NCBI GenBank assembly: GCA_002384765.1
Contig: DGBM01000153.1
Coordinates: 6,077-23,709, forward strand
Source: Demequinaceae bacterium UBA4004
Lineage (GTDB): Bacteria > Actinomycetota > Actinomycetes > Actinomycetales > Demequinaceae
Direction of reading: 5' to 3'
DNA length: 17,633 nt
The notes under the pieces are model-generated. The model did no database searches. It was not told the DNA's origin and saw nothing but the letters and a program-made list of their open reading frames with translations. Positions within the stretch are counted from its first letter, which is position 1, and each line of letters begins with the position of its first letter. Of this stretch, positions 1 through 7,486 are shown in pieces. A program made the translations under genes and the position numbers.

Positions 1-849
1 GATGCCGCCGCCGCAGGCGAGCCCCTTCCCGACGACCGCATGCTTCCCGCCCGCTTCACCTTCGCTGGCGAACGCGCCGGCGGCGGCGACTGGTGGGACT
101 TCCAGTTGGACGGGTTCGGCACGTGGTTGTGGGCTCTCGACGCCCACGCATCGCGCCACGGCTCCGACCTTTCCCCCTACGTGGAGGCTGTCGCGATCAC
201 GGTCGACTACCTCGTCTCGTCGTGGAAGCGCGCATGCTTCGACTGGTGGGAAGAACACGACGATCGGCTCCACATCTCCACGCTTGGATGCATCGGGGCG
301 GGACTTGAAGCCGCCTCCCGGATGGGAGTGCTTGATCTTGCCCGCGCCGACCTCGCGGCCTCCACCGCGGCTACCATTCGCGACTTCGTGCTGACCGACG
401 GCGTGGCCAACGGCCACCTCGTCAAGTGGGTGGGCTCCGACGCCGTGGACGGCTCGCTCACGTCGCTGATCGCGCCCCTCCGCTTCATCCCTGCCGATCA
501 CCCGGTAGCGCGGGCCACACTCGACGCCGTCGAGGCGGACCTCGTGGTGAACCATGGCGTGCACCGCTTCGTTGCCGACACGTTCTATGGAGGCGGCCAG
601 TGGCCGCTCTTGAGCTGCTTCGCAGGCTTGGCGCGCGCCGCTCTCGGCGAGCCCGAGCGCGCTGCCGACTATCTGGCATGGGCGGTTTCGACCGCCACGG
701 ACACCCTTGACCTACCCGAACAAGTAGACGGCCACTTGCTGGCCCCAGACCGCAAGCAGGAGTGGGTCGACAAGTGGGGAGACGTTGCCACTCCCCTGCT
801 GTGGTCCCACGCCATGGTGCTTCGCCTCGCACAGGAGCTTGAACGATGA
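1..849 (+). CDS. GH15 family glucoamylase-like glycosidase (C-terminal part, 5' end outside window)
   Basis: The reading frame is open from base 1 and gives about 282 residues before the TGA at 847-849, so the N-terminus lies upstream. An internal ATG at 40 is in frame but is probably not the true start, because coding-like sequence precedes it. GH15 enzymes are inverting exo-acting alpha-glucosidases with an (alpha/alpha)6 barrel. The visible hallmarks are FQLDGFG (about bases 100-120), CFDWWEEHDD (bases 235-264; the Glu pair at 250-255 fits the general acid) and LPEQVD (bases 712-729; the Glu at 718-720 fits the general base), followed by WSHA near the end. The two Glu sites are about 155 residues apart, as in compact bacterial GH15 enzymes such as glucoamylases and isomaltose glucohydrolases. 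No signal peptide can be judged because the start is missing. The stop overlaps the next start (ATGA), so it is co-translated with the GH31 gene. Substrate is not resolved; alpha-1,4 or alpha-1,6 glucosides are both possible. Confidence 0.85.
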   Translation, partial: DAAAAGEPLPDDRMLPARFTFAGERAGGGDWWDFQLDGFGTWLWALDAHASRHGSDLSPYVEAVAITVDYLVSSWKRACFDWWEEHDDRLHISTLGCIGAGLEAASRMGVLDLARADLAASTAATIRDFVLTDGVANGHLVKWVGSDAVDGSLTSLIAPLRFIPADHPVARATLDAVEADLVVNHGVHRFVADTFYGGGQWPLLSCFAGLARAALGEPERAADYLAWAVSTATDTLDLPEQVDGHLLAPDRKQEWVDKWGDVATPLLWSHAMVLRLAQELER

Positions 850-3095
850 TGGTTCGCCACACCCCGCTTGGCTCGGGCCATCCCTACTCCCCCGACACCG
901 ACCAGCGTTGGCCGGTGCTGCCCATCGCAGGTGAGGCGCTGCGCATCGGCTCCCGAGCCACCTCCGATGTCACAGAGGTGACACTTCACCTGACCGAAAT
1001 CCTGGCCGACGGCTCGCGCGTCACACTCGACGTCCCTTGCGCCCCCGTGGCGAGGTCATCTCGCGGCCAGCAGGTCGACGGCGGCCATCTCGCCTCGGCG
1101 CAAGCGCGGCTCGCCCGCAAGTCGGGCGGCTGGGAGACGACGATCGAGGTTGCCGCCACTGCCGTGTCGCTCTCGTATCGCCTCACGGCAACCGATGGCA
1201 CCACCACGCGGCGCACTCGCGTCTCGAACACGGAGGTGGCGCGCTGGGTAGACGAGCCGGACGGTTTGGTCGCGGTCGACGGCGAACGCGGCGTCGTCCC
1301 CGGTTCGGTGAGCGCGCTGCGCACCGCAACACACGTCGCCAAAGTGCGCTTCTCGCTCCCCCTTGCGAGCGGCGAGCACGTGGCGGGCTTCGGCGAGCGC
1401 TTCGACCGCCTCGATCACCGCGGCACCAGCCTTGACTCGGTGGTGTTCGAGCAATATAAGTCCCAAGGCGCGATGCGGCGCACGTACATGCCCATGCCGT
1501 TCGCGCACGTCGTAGGCGGCTCCGGCTGGGGTTTTCACGTCGACACGTCGCGGCGGGTGTGGTTCGACGTGGGCGAGGCGGATCCGAGTCGGCTCGTCAT
1601 TGAGGCGGAGACCGCCTCCCCCGCCAACGCGGCGGCAGCCTTGACCGTGCGGACGTTCGCGGGCTCGCCCACCGCCGTGCTGGATGCGTTCCTTGAACGC
1701 GCCGGTCGTCCCGAGGAACTTCCCGACTGGGTGCTACGCCTCTGGGCCAGCGGCAATGAGTGGAACACTCAGGCGGAAGTGGAACGTCAGGCGGCACTCC
1801 ACGCACAACACGAGATCCCCGTCGGGTCGATCGTCATCGAGGCCTGGAGTGACGAAAGCACGTTCACGGCGTGGCGAGACGCCGCCTATGAGCCCCGAGA
1901 AGACGGGGGACCCCTCCGCCTCGAGGACTTCAGCTACCCGGAGGACGGCGCGTGGCCGGACCCCAAGGGGATGGTGGACTCCCTGCATGCACAGGACACC
2001 CGCCTGCTGCTGTGGCAAATCCCGCTCATGAAGATGAGGCCCCATCCTCAAGGTCAAGCGAGACGCGACGCGGACGCCGCCATCCGCGAGGGACACCTGA
2101 TCAGGACGCGACACCCCGACGGCTCCCTGCGGCCATATCGCAACCGCGGATGGTGGTTCCCACTCAGCCTCATGCCCGACTTCTCGAATGAAAAGGCCGC
2201 CCACTGGTGGACTGAGAAGCGTCGCTACCTGGTGGAGCAGATGGGCGTGGACGGATTCAAGACCGACGGCGGCGAGCACGCCTGGGGGTCGGATCTCGTG
2301 TACCTCGACGGGCGCACCGGCGCGGAGGCGAACAACCTCAACCCGGTGGCCTACGCGAAGGCGTACGGAGACTTGATGAGGCGGTGCGGCAAAGCACCGG
2401 TCACCTTCTCGCGCGCGGGGTTCACGGGCTCCCAAGCCCACGGCACGTTCTGGGCTGGCGACGAAAACTCCACCTGGGACGCCTTCCGCTGGTCGATGTG
2501 GGCTGGCCTCAACGCCGCCGCGTCTGGCATCGTCTACTGGGGTTGGGACATTGCCGGGTTCTCCGGTCCGGTCCCTGACGCCGAGTTGTATGTGAGGGCG
2601 TTCGCCGCGAGCGCCTTCGTCCCGATCATGCAATACCACTCGGAGTTCAACCACCACCGGACACCCTCGCGGGATCGCACTCCATGGAACATCGCGGAGC
2701 TCTCCGACGACGCGTCCGTGATCGACGAGGTGCGGGAGATCGTCGCTCTTCGCGAGCGGCTGCTGCCCTACATCTCCGAGCAGGCGAAGAAGGCCGTCGA
2801 CACGTCGCGCCCACTCATGCGCCCGCTGTTCTTCGACCATTCCGACGACCAGGCCGTGTGGTCCGCGCCGCCCGAGTGGACGCTGGGCGACGACGTGCTC
2901 GTGGCACCCGTTCTCGCGCCAGGCGACTCCTGGGACGTGTACGTGCCGCGCGGCAACTGGCGCGATGCCTGGACCGGCGAACCGGTCGAGGGCGGACAGA
3001 CCATCACCACCCGCACGCCTCGCCACAGGGTGCCCGTCTACGTCCGTGCCTCTGCTTGGGACAGGCTCGGCCCACTGTTCCCGTCGGCGACGTGA
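846..3095 (+). CDS. GH31 family alpha-glucosidase-like glycoside hydrolase
   Basis: A 749-residue protein, typical in size for bacterial GH31 enzymes, which are retaining alpha-glycosidases. The N-terminal ~250 residues look like the usual beta-sandwich, followed by the catalytic barrel. The nucleophile motif DGFKTDGGE places the catalytic Asp at residue 474. The acid/base motif FWAGDEN places the second Asp at residue 539, and YWGWDIAGFSG follows shortly after. The C-terminal part (LMRPLFF, then DVLVAPVL and DVYVPRGNW) matches the beta domains that follow the barrel in this family. No signal peptide is visible, so it probably works in the cytosol on imported oligosaccharides. Start: ATG 846 has AGGAG 8 bases upstream and overlaps the GH15 stop; a second ATG follows directly. 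Which sugar it cuts (glucoside, xyloside, sulfoquinovoside) cannot be told; the KTD.GE form of the nucleophile motif occurs in several GH31 subgroups. Confidence 0.93.
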   Translation: MMVRHTPLGSGHPYSPDTDQRWPVLPIAGEALRIGSRATSDVTEVTLHLTEILADGSRVTLDVPCAPVARSSRGQQVDGGHLASAQARLARKSGGWETTIEVAATAVSLSYRLTATDGTTTRRTRVSNTEVARWVDEPDGLVAVDGERGVVPGSVSALRTATHVAKVRFSLPLASGEHVAGFGERFDRLDHRGTSLDSVVFEQYKSQGAMRRTYMPMPFAHVVGGSGWGFHVDTSRRVWFDVGEADPSRLVIEAETASPANAAAALTVRTFAGSPTAVLDAFLERAGRPEELPDWVLRLWASGNEWNTQAEVERQAALHAQHEIPVGSIVIEAWSDESTFTAWRDAAYEPREDGGPLRLEDFSYPEDGAWPDPKGMVDSLHAQDTRLLLWQIPLMKMRPHPQGQARRDADAAIREGHLIRTRHPDGSLRPYRNRGWWFPLSLMPDFSNEKAAHWWTEKRRYLVEQMGVDGFKTDGGEHAWGSDLVYLDGRTGAEANNLNPVAYAKAYGDLMRRCGKAPVTFSRAGFTGSQAHGTFWAGDENSTWDAFRWSMWAGLNAAASGIVYWGWDIAGFSGPVPDAELYVRAFAASAFVPIMQYHSEFNHHRTPSRDRTPWNIAELSDDASVIDEVREIVALRERLLPYISEQAKKAVDTSRPLMRPLFFDHSDDQAVWSAPPEWTLGDDVLVAPVLAPGDSWDVYVPRGNWRDAWTGEPVEGGQTITTRTPRHRVPVYVRASAWDRLGPLFPSAT

Positions 3096-3874
3096 CGCCC
3101 GAACAGCACCACGCGTGGCTTCAGGGGGTGCTCGCCACGTTGTCAGCACGACGCGACGTGGTGGGCGTGGTCGGCATGGGATCGACGGCGGACCCCTCTC
3201 GAGTGGATGAGTGGTCGGACCACGACATCGCCATCATCGTCAAGCCCGAGGCGACAGCGGTATTCCGCGACGGTCTCGTCTGGCTGCCTCACCCTGAAGA
3301 TCTTGTCCTGCGGACCGTCGAGCACCACGGGGGCGGGAAGGCCGTCTACAGCAACGGACACCTCGTCGAGTGGGGTGTCGCCACTCTCGAGAGCCTGCGC
3401 ACCTGGGTCGCCGACCGCTATCGCGTGCTCTTGGACCGTGGCGGCGTCGCGGAGACCATGGCAGAGATCGCTTCCCGCCGGTTTGCGGCGAACGAAGCGG
3501 ACGCGGAACGCGACATTGCGGTGTTCCTCTTCGAACTCCTCCATGGAGTCGGGCGGTGGCGCCGCGGCGAGCGCATCAGCGCAGGCAACGTGATTCGCAA
3601 CGGAGCCGTCGGTGCGTTGCTGCGTGCCGTGCGTGCCACGCTCCCGTCTCACGAGGCGGGAGCACTTGACCGCCTCGACGGATTTCGACGTATCGAACAG
3701 GCCTACCCCATAGTCGCGGCCCAGATCGCCGAGGCGGTCGCGCAGTCGCCGGAGACGGCCGCACGAAGGCTGCTCGCCATCGCCACGGAACACCTTGGGG
3801 TGGGACCCACGGGACTGCCACCAGCCGCCGTGCAGGCCGTGAAGCGCCGAATCGGGTGGTCAACGCCGGCCTAG
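3092..3874 (+). CDS. Nucleotidyltransferase-fold protein (aminoglycoside/lincosamide nucleotidyltransferase-like), function unknown
   Basis: A 260-residue protein starting at GTG 3092, which overlaps the GH31 stop as GTGA; there is no clear ribosome binding site, so translation probably depends on coupling. Residues 28-50 carry the polymerase-beta-type nucleotidyltransferase signature: Gly30-Ser31, then after a short loop SDHDIAI with Asp43 and Asp45 as the metal ligands. Glu93 in LVEWG could be the third carboxylate. The remaining ~150 residues are mostly helical, as in drug-modifying nucleotidyltransferases and related proteins of unknown substrate. Location in a glycosidase operon is unusual for a resistance enzyme and may point to a sugar or small-molecule substrate, but this is only inference. 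The upstream extension of this frame into the GH31 gene is a shadow and was not used. The fold is well supported; the substrate is not. Confidence 0.8.
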   Translation: MTPEQHHAWLQGVLATLSARRDVVGVVGMGSTADPSRVDEWSDHDIAIIVKPEATAVFRDGLVWLPHPEDLVLRTVEHHGGGKAVYSNGHLVEWGVATLESLRTWVADRYRVLLDRGGVAETMAEIASRRFAANEADAERDIAVFLFELLHGVGRWRRGERISAGNVIRNGAVGALLRAVRATLPSHEAGALDRLDGFRRIEQAYPIVAAQIAEAVAQSPETAARRLLAIATEHLGVGPTGLPPAAVQAVKRRIGWSTPA

Positions 3875-3882
3875 AGGCCGGC
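3865..3882. terminator. Hairpin carrying both convergent stop codons (candidate bidirectional terminator)
   Basis: The sequence GCCGGCCTAGAGGCCGGC is a perfect inverted repeat, best drawn as a 7-bp GC stem with a TAGA loop. The central CTAG (3871-3874) holds the TAG of the nucleotidyltransferase gene on the plus strand and the TAG of rnhB on the minus strand. No T-rich tract follows on either side, so it is not a classical intrinsic terminator, although U-poor hairpins are common at gene ends in actinobacteria. Termination activity is inferred. Confidence 0.55.
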
Positions 3883-4542
3883 CCCCACCTGCTCGGGCAA
3901 CTTCCACGACACCCTGTGAAGCGGGCTCGGACCGAGTTCCCGCAAGGCAGCCATGTGCCCCGCAGCGCCGTACCCCTTGTTGTCTTCCCAGCCGTACTGG
4001 GGATGACCCGCGTGCGCCTCGCGCATCAGTGCGTCGCGCTCCACTTTGGCGACAATCGAGGCGGCCGCGATAGACGCACACAGCCTGTCACCCTTCACGA
4101 CCATGGTGACGGGTGCGATGGCCGCAGCCTCGGCCTCGTCCGAGAACAGGTCGGCGGCGGGTGGCGTCAGCCAGTCGTGGCGGCCGTCAAGCAGGATCGC
4201 ATCGGGCACGATGCCGTCGGACGCCAGGCAGGCAAAGGCCCGCATCCCGGCCAACCGCAACGCGGCGACAATGCCGTGTTCGTCGATCTCCGCAGCGCTC
4301 GCATGCCCGACCGCGCGGCCCACGCCAAAGTCGGGGATCACCGTCGCGAGCGCCTCGCGCGCCTTGGGGCTCAGCTCCTTCGAGTCGGCGAGCCCCCTGG
4401 GCCACGTGGTGCACCGCGTCAGCACCGCTACGCCGACGCTCACGGGGCCCGCAAGCGCTCCCCTGCCCACCTCGTCGACGCCGGCGACCAGGCGCGCGCC
4501 CGCGTCCCACAAAGTGGTCTCGCGGACAAGGGTGACGCTCAT
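3871..4542 (-). CDS. rnhB: Ribonuclease HII
   Basis: A 223-residue protein, normal length for RNase HII, which cuts RNA in RNA/DNA hybrids and starts removal of misincorporated ribonucleotides from DNA. The N-terminal motif GVDEVGRGALAGPV supplies Asp23 and Glu24; LLDG gives Asp119; and SIVAKVERD gives Asp170, completing the four acidic metal-binding residues. The C-terminal HPQYGWEDNKGYG motif is also typical. The start ATG 4542 lies 22 bases after the lepB stop, with a weak AGGG about 8 bases upstream. It closes the rplS-lepB-rnhB group, a standard actinobacterial order. Its stop overlaps the stop of the opposing gene by four bases. Confidence 0.96.
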   Translation of the reverse strand: MSVTLVRETTLWDAGARLVAGVDEVGRGALAGPVSVGVAVLTRCTTWPRGLADSKELSPKAREALATVIPDFGVGRAVGHASAAEIDEHGIVAALRLAGMRAFACLASDGIVPDAILLDGRHDWLTPPAADLFSDEAEAAAIAPVTMVVKGDRLCASIAAASIVAKVERDALMREAHAGHPQYGWEDNKGYGAAGHMAALRELGPSPLHRVSWKLPEQVGAGL

Positions 4543-4564
4543 GCCTCGACCCTAGAGGCGCGGG

Positions 4565-5176
4565 CTAGCCGGGGTAGGGATTGTCGAGCATCTTCCAGTG
4601 ATCCAGCGGCCACACGGTCACGAACGCAGTGCCGACCACGTTGTCGATCGGCACCATCCCTCCGCCGGGGTCGCCGAGGTGTGCGCGCGAGTCGGCGGAG
4701 TTGGAGCGGTTGTCTCCCAGCACCCACACTCGGTTCGCGGGAACGGTAACCTCCCAGGCATTCGTGCAGCTGGACGTGCCCGGCTTGATGTAGTTCTCCA
4801 CCAGCTCCACTCCGTTGACCGTGACCTTGTCGTCCGCGGTGTTGCACGCGACGGTGTCGCCCGGCAGGCCGATCACCCGCTTGACGAGGTGCTCGCCTGC
4901 GTCTTGAGGCAAGAGCCCCACAAAAGTTGCGAACTCGTTCCAGCCCTTGGCAAGACCCGTGGGGGCCGGCTCCGATGTGGGGCCGAGCCACCCGCCTGGG
5001 TCCCGGAACACGACCACGTCGCCGTGACGCAGATCGAGCGGGCCGGGTCGCCACAGCGACACCAGAATGCGGTCCCTCACCTGCAGCGTGTTCTCCATCG
5101 ACCCGGACGGGATCCAGAACGACTGGAACACGAAGGTCTTGAGCAGCAGCGACAAGACGAGCGCGCTACCCAGCAC
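4565..5176 (-). CDS. lepB: Signal peptidase I (start uncertain, probably upstream)
   Basis: Membrane serine protease that removes signal peptides from exported proteins. Counting from GTG 5176 it has 203 residues: a transmembrane segment (residues 3-22), the nucleophile motif IPSGSMENTL with Ser26, the general-base motif HLVKRVIGLPGD with Lys99, and GDNRSNSADSR as the last conserved box. GTG 5176 is the only canonical start in the open frame, but it cuts into the membrane helix and drops the usual basic cytoplasmic N-terminus. The frame stays open upstream. From CTG 5218 it reads SRRVTGWLREILIV before joining the helix, and a GGAGAGG element sits 12 bases ahead of that CTG. A start at CTG 5218, or at ATT 5263, is therefore plausible. 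The gene lies between rplS and rnhB and is probably co-transcribed with both. Confidence 0.93.
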   Translation of the reverse strand: MLGSALVLSLLLKTFVFQSFWIPSGSMENTLQVRDRILVSLWRPGPLDLRHGDVVVFRDPGGWLGPTSEPAPTGLAKGWNEFATFVGLLPQDAGEHLVKRVIGLPGDTVACNTADDKVTVNGVELVENYIKPGTSSCTNAWEVTVPANRVWVLGDNRSNSADSRAHLGDPGGGMVPIDNVVGTAFVTVWPLDHWKMLDNPYPG

Positions 5177-5265
5177 GATGAGGATCTCGCGGAGCCAACC
5201 GGTAACACGACGACTCAGAGAAAACTCTGACCTCTCCGCCGGTGCGACGTGTGAGGGGTTAATGG

Positions 5266-5613
5266 CTAGTTCTCGCGCTTCTCGCGAATTCGCGCAGCCT
5301 TACCGCGCAGGCCGCGCAGGTAGTACAACTTGGCGCGACGCACGTCGCCACGACGGTCAACCTCGATCTTGTCGATGGTCGGTGCGTGCAGGGGGAACGT
5401 GCGCTCCACTCCCACGCCAAAGGAAACCTTCCGGACCGTGAAGGTCTCGCCCACGCCGGAACCCTGGCGGGCGATCACAATGCCCTGGAACACCTGGATA
5501 CGAGAGCGGGTGCCCTCGACGACCTTCACGTGAACCTTGAGCGTGTCGCCGGCGCGGAACGCCGGGATGTCGTCACGAAGCTGGCTTGCGGTAACGCCGT
5601 CAAGCTTGTGCAT
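5266..5613 (-). CDS. rplS: 50S ribosomal protein L19
   Basis: A 115-residue protein of normal L19 length, located at the 30S-50S interface of the ribosome. Recognisable blocks are [56 protein letters not shown] and the C-terminal [18 protein letters not shown]. The ATG at 5613 has GAGGAG 7 bases upstream. It follows trmD after a 128-base gap and precedes lepB, the usual order. The gap holds a candidate structured leader, described separately. Confidence 0.98.
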   Translation of the reverse strand: MHKLDGVTASQLRDDIPAFRAGDTLKVHVKVVEGTRSRIQVFQGIVIARQGSGVGETFTVRKVSFGVGVERTFPLHAPTIDKIEVDRRGDVRRAKLYYLRGLRGKAARIREKREN

Positions 5614-5741
5614 GTGTCACTCCTCGCAGCTGCCACAGGTCATCCACGATCTCTTGCCTTGCGGCACTCGATAAAGGACGGCGCGCCGCGGGAACCGCTG
5701 AACCCCCTGTGGCAGGTCTCAACTCCGCTCGCACCAACAGG
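5614..5741 (-). promoter_or_regulatory. Candidate structured 5' leader of rplS
   Basis: The 128 bases between trmD and rplS contain an exact 10-base inverted repeat: CTGCCACAGG (plus strand 5630-5639) pairs with CCTGTGGCAG (5706-5715). In the mRNA the downstream arm ends only four bases before the GAGGAG ribosome binding site of rplS. The roughly 66-base interval between the arms contains smaller GC hairpins, including GCGGTTCCCGC and the palindrome CGGCGCGCCG. This geometry could let folding control access to the ribosome binding site, as in autoregulated ribosomal-protein leaders. That role is inference; no known leader class was recognised. A promoter inside this gap was not evident. Confidence 0.35.
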
Positions 5742-6467
5742 CTATTGTGCCACACCCTCGCGTGGGTCGGCGAATAGGTCCGGCCGTCTGATGCGGGTGC
5801 GCTCCAGCTGCTGCTCGCGCCGCCACGACTCAATCTTGCCGTGGTGACCGCTCAGCAACACGTCGGGCACGTCGAGCCCTCGCCACGACGCGGGTCGGGT
5901 GTACGACGGGTACTCGAGAAGTCCGTCAGCGTGGCTTTCCTCGACGATGCTTTCGGCGTTGCCCATGAAGCCCGGGATGAGCCTGGTAATGGCCTCGATC
6001 ATCGCGAATGCGGCCACCTCTCCCCCATTCAGCACGTAATCGCCGAGCGACAGTTCCAGAACCCGAAATCCCACCGCGTCGTAGTGCTCGGCCACGCGCG
6101 CATCGATGCCCTCGTAGCGGCCGCATGCGAAAGCGATCTGATCCGCCCGGGCCAGGTCGGCCGCGAGCGCCTGTGTAAAGGGAACTCCGGCGGGGCTGGG
6201 AATCACCAACACGCCTCCCGGCTGCAGCACGTCGTCCAGAGCGCGCCCCCACACATCCGCCTTCATCACCATGCCCGCTCCACCGCCGAAGGGGGCGTCA
6301 TCCACCGTGCGGTGAATATCGGGCGTGCCGTCGGCCTTCATGGCAGCCCACGTGCGCAGGTCGTGCACGTTCGCCTGGACCAGCTCGGCCTGACGCGCCT
6401 TGCCCAGGAGCGACACATCGAGCACCGAGAAGAACTCGGGGAAGATCGTCAGAACGTCGATGCGCAC
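5742..6467 (-). CDS. trmD: tRNA (guanine-N1)-methyltransferase TrmD
   Basis: A 241-residue SPOUT-class enzyme that methylates N1 of G37 in tRNAs using S-adenosylmethionine, preventing frameshifts. The N-terminus [13 protein letters not shown] is diagnostic. The knotted cofactor-binding region is seen in [28 protein letters not shown] and GFMGN; the C-terminal helical region has [15 protein letters not shown] and [10 protein letters not shown]. The start is GTG 6467, which shares one base with the rimM stop (TAGTG), implying translational coupling. The rimM-trmD pair is conserved in most bacteria. Confidence 0.97.
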   Translation of the reverse strand: MRIDVLTIFPEFFSVLDVSLLGKARQAELVQANVHDLRTWAAMKADGTPDIHRTVDDAPFGGGAGMVMKADVWGRALDDVLQPGGVLVIPSPAGVPFTQALAADLARADQIAFACGRYEGIDARVAEHYDAVGFRVLELSLGDYVLNGGEVAAFAMIEAITRLIPGFMGNAESIVEESHADGLLEYPSYTRPASWRGLDVPDVLLSGHHGKIESWRREQQLERTRIRRPDLFADPREGVAQ

Positions 6468-6997
6468 TAGTGCGTCTCCCCCGTGTCCACCTGCTCCTCA
6501 CCCTCCAGGAGGCCATACGGCGGCGTGACGATGACGCGGCCGCCCTCGACATCCACCTCGGGCACAAACTCCTCGACGAACGGGATCATTGCGCGGTACC
6601 CCGAGGGCTCGCGGACGATCAGTACATCGTGGGCCGGCATGTCCATGAGGTCGACCACCTCGCCCACCACGGTGCCGTCGGGACGCTCGGCGCGCAGGCC
6701 CACCAGCTCGTGGACATACCAGGCGCCGTCCTCCTCGTCCTCGTCCGCCTCGACCACAAGCTCGACGCCCCGCAGCGAGTCGGCCGCCTCGCGCGTCTCG
6801 ATGTCCTCAATGCGCAGGTACCAGCGTCCCGACTGGATGCGCGCGGCGACCACGGTCAGCGGTCCCGCCACGGCGGGCTCGGTCTCGAGGGTCGAGCCCG
6901 GCTTGAGCCGCTGCTCGGGAATGTCTGTCCTCAGTTCGACCGAGACCTCCCCCTTGAGTCCATGGGCGCGGCCGATGCGCGCGACAGTCACCTTCAT
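6467..6997 (-). CDS. rimM: Ribosome maturation factor RimM
   Basis: A 176-residue protein of normal length that assists late 30S subunit assembly. The N-terminal RimM barrel begins [20 protein letters not shown]. The C-terminal PRC-barrel region includes [20 protein letters not shown] and ends with a typical [11 protein letters not shown]. The frame is open further upstream to 7195, but that part has no family resemblance and low-complexity Arg/Gly content, so ATG 6997 is chosen. No Shine-Dalgarno sequence precedes it; a TAGTCT hexamer seven bases upstream suggests it may be made from a leaderless transcript. It is separated from khpA by 255 bases containing a hairpin. Confidence 0.95.
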   Translation of the reverse strand: MKVTVARIGRAHGLKGEVSVELRTDIPEQRLKPGSTLETEPAVAGPLTVVAARIQSGRWYLRIEDIETREAADSLRGVELVVEADEDEEDGAWYVHELVGLRAERPDGTVVGEVVDLMDMPAHDVLIVREPSGYRAMIPFVEEFVPEVDVEGGRVIVTPPYGLLEGEEQVDTGETH

Positions 6998-7004
6998 GGG
7001 GTCA

Positions 7005-7010
7005 AGACTA
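7005..7010 (-). promoter_or_regulatory. Possible -10 element for a leaderless rimM-trmD transcript
   Basis: The minus-strand hexamer TAGTCT fits the TANNNT pattern of actinobacterial -10 elements and ends seven bases before the rimM ATG, the spacing expected when transcription starts at the A of the start codon. The lack of a ribosome binding site for rimM agrees with this. No -35 match is visible at 16-18 bases, so the call is weak. Confidence 0.3.
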
Positions 7011-7206
7011 AGGGTGGTGGTCGCGTTCGGGACGCCCCAGTCCTGCGGCACCGAGCGCGCCAGGCCCGAGATAGCCTGCCCCACCGCAGTCGCACCGGGA
7101 CGCACCGAACCACTTCTCGACCCCACACCCCGATACGCGCGGCCGGTACTGCGCGTCGCGCGGCGTGTCGGACCCATGTCCGGTTCGTAGCGCACAGAAC
7201 GCGAAC

Positions 7207-7234
7207 GGCCCGGCCCCCCGAAAGGGACCGGGCC
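7207..7234 (-). terminator. GC-rich hairpin after khpA, candidate terminator
   Basis: Arms GGCCCGG (7207-7213) and CCGGGCC (7228-7234) are exact inverted repeats. A further CCC/GGG pairing sits inside, past one mismatch. It begins about 19 bases after the khpA stop. There is no T-run after it, so it may stop only part of the transcription from rpsP-khpA into rimM. The remaining bases of the 255-base gap (6998-7252) show no convincing gene. Confidence 0.55.
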
Positions 7235-7252
7235 ACGCGCGTTGCTCGGTGC

Positions 7253-7483
7253 TTAGTCGACGTCGACGATGTTGACACGGACGTCATCGCGCGAGACCGC
7301 GTCGACAACGGTGCGCAGCGAGTTCGCCGTGCGGCCGTGACGGCCGATGACCCGCGGCAGGTCGTCCGGGTGGACCACCACATTGAGGGTCACTCCGCGA
7401 CGCCCAGAACGCTCGGTGACACGCACATCTTCCGGGTTCCGGACGATCGAACGGACCAGGAACTCCAGGGCCTCGAGGACCAT
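7253..7483 (-). CDS. khpA: KH-domain RNA-binding protein KhpA
   Basis: A 76-residue single-KH-domain protein. The RNA-binding GxxG loop is GRHG at residues 47-50, within LPRVIGRHGRTANSLRTVV. KhpA homologues bind many RNAs and, in Gram-positive bacteria, work with KhpB/Jag in controlling cell division and envelope growth; this has been studied mainly in Firmicutes. The start ATG 7483 is three bases after the rpsP stop, with the end of rpsP (GAGGCGAAG) serving as its ribosome binding region. The rpsP-khpA pair is highly conserved. Confidence 0.94.
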   Translation of the reverse strand: MVLEALEFLVRSIVRNPEDVRVTERSGRRGVTLNVVVHPDDLPRVIGRHGRTANSLRTVVDAVSRDDVRVNIVDVD

Positions 7484-7486
7484 GCG

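Noticed and set aside
1734..3149. 471-codon open frame on the minus strand opposite the GH31 gene
   Set aside because: It lies fully antisense to a well-supported GH31 gene with intact catalytic motifs; its translation is Arg/Val/Gly/Ala-rich without domain features. Such frames are common in high-GC DNA.
6998..7195. N-terminal extension of rimM by 66 codons
   Set aside because: The extension has no similarity to RimM, and the protein begins with the usual family N-terminus at ATG 6997.
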